Source: Cytophagales bacterium (GTDB lineage Bacteria; Bacteroidota; Bacteroidia; Cytophagales; Cyclobacteriaceae). From it: DNA of 6,754 bases. This document shows positions 6,471 to 6,754 of the stretch, piece by piece; position 1 is the stretch's first letter, and each line of letters begins with the position of its first letter. Location: NCBI GenBank assembly GCA_029262935.1, contig JAJCYK010000611.1:1-6754 (forward strand), written 5' to 3'. The position numbers were made by a program, and so were the translations under genes. Under the pieces are notes generated by a model. The model had not been told where the DNA came from, did not search any database, and saw only the letters and a list, made by a program, of their open reading frames with translations.

Positions 6471-6754
6471 CTATTTTAATACATCAAACATACGACTGTA
6501 CTTGATGGTCAGGCTGCGGTTGTTGGTGGTACCATCACCATGAATTTGATTAAAGACCACAAATAATCCTGTATTTGCTTGTTGTATCCAGCCAAATCGA
6601 ACATTTGCAGACCAAATATCTGCTACACTGTTGTATTGAATGAGGCTCTGGGTAAACATCCTTGGGGTAAAGGAATAGGACAACCGAGTCCCAAAGACCG
6701 TGGCACTGAATTTGCCGCCAGGGATATCAAAATTGTTTTGCTGCAGGGTATATT
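6471..6754 (-). CDS. DUF5916-type outer-membrane beta-barrel protein (partial, C-terminal ~93 residues)
   Basis: The frame is open from the window's right edge to a TAG at 6471, so this is the end of a longer gene. It is not a small ORF starting inside it: the nearest apparent start there is a TTG leucine codon at 6683. The sequence shows alternating beta-strand patterns with aromatic residues, as in outer-membrane barrels: GGKFSATVFGTRLSYSFTPR, then SLIQYNSVADIWSANVRFGW, then NTGLFVVFNQIHGDG, and ending in RSLTIKYSRMFDVLK. This matches the C-terminal strands typical of Bacteroidota DUF5916 proteins, which usually carry an N-terminal CBM9-like domain followed by a large barrel. The role is unknown; a part in uptake or surface binding is likely. 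It lies 211 nt upstream of the amidohydrolase operon on the same strand and may or may not be cotranscribed with it. Confidence 0.8.
   Translation of the reverse strand, partial: YTLQQNNFDIPGGKFSATVFGTRLSYSFTPRMFTQSLIQYNSVADIWSANVRFGWIQQANTGLFVVFNQIHGDGTTNNRSLTIKYSRMFDVLK

Overview
The window looks like chromosomal DNA of a Bacteroidota bacterium, most likely an aerobic, probably marine, member of the Flavobacteriia or a neighbouring class. The signs are a DUF5916-type outer-membrane barrel, start regions that are A/T-rich and lack a Shine-Dalgarno sequence, a TAnnTTTG promoter-like box, and many secreted metabolic enzymes. This placement is inferred from gene content and not from a marker gene. 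There are no RNA genes, CRISPR arrays or insertion sequences. Two of the seven genes run off the window edges.

Region 1 (1-1123, minus strand) is a two-gene operon. An Lgt-like integral membrane protein (383-1123) is followed after 2 nt by the N-terminal third of a radical SAM protein (1-380). The radical SAM protein has the cysteine-rich N-terminus typical of the archaeal tetraether-lipid-synthase (Tes/MJ0619) family. The Lgt-like protein has lost two residues that are essential in true prolipoprotein diacylglyceryl transferase. The pair may therefore be a lipid-modification cassette and not lipoprotein maturation.

Region 2 (1124-2142) holds a short divergent intergenic stretch with a possible promoter, then a lone plus-strand gene for a secreted two-domain cupin. 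That gene converges on the next operon.

Region 3 (2143-6259, minus strand) is the metabolic core. It contains two tandem exported amidohydrolases of the COG3964 N-acyl-D-amino-acid deacetylase/esterase type, joined by a TGATG overlap. A SelA/DgaE-like PLP enzyme follows, with a twin-arginine leader and an extra C-terminal beta-rich domain. All three products appear to act outside the cytoplasm. A reasonable model is that the amidohydrolases remove an acyl group from an N-acylated amino acid or amino sugar, and the PLP enzyme then eliminates or rearranges the freed amine. The substrate is unknown.

Region 4 (6260-6754, minus strand) has the C-terminal end of a DUF5916 outer-membrane protein upstream of the operon. 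The 211-nt gap between the two contains what looks like the decayed C-terminus of a NIPSNAP-type small-domain protein, plus the operon's leader.
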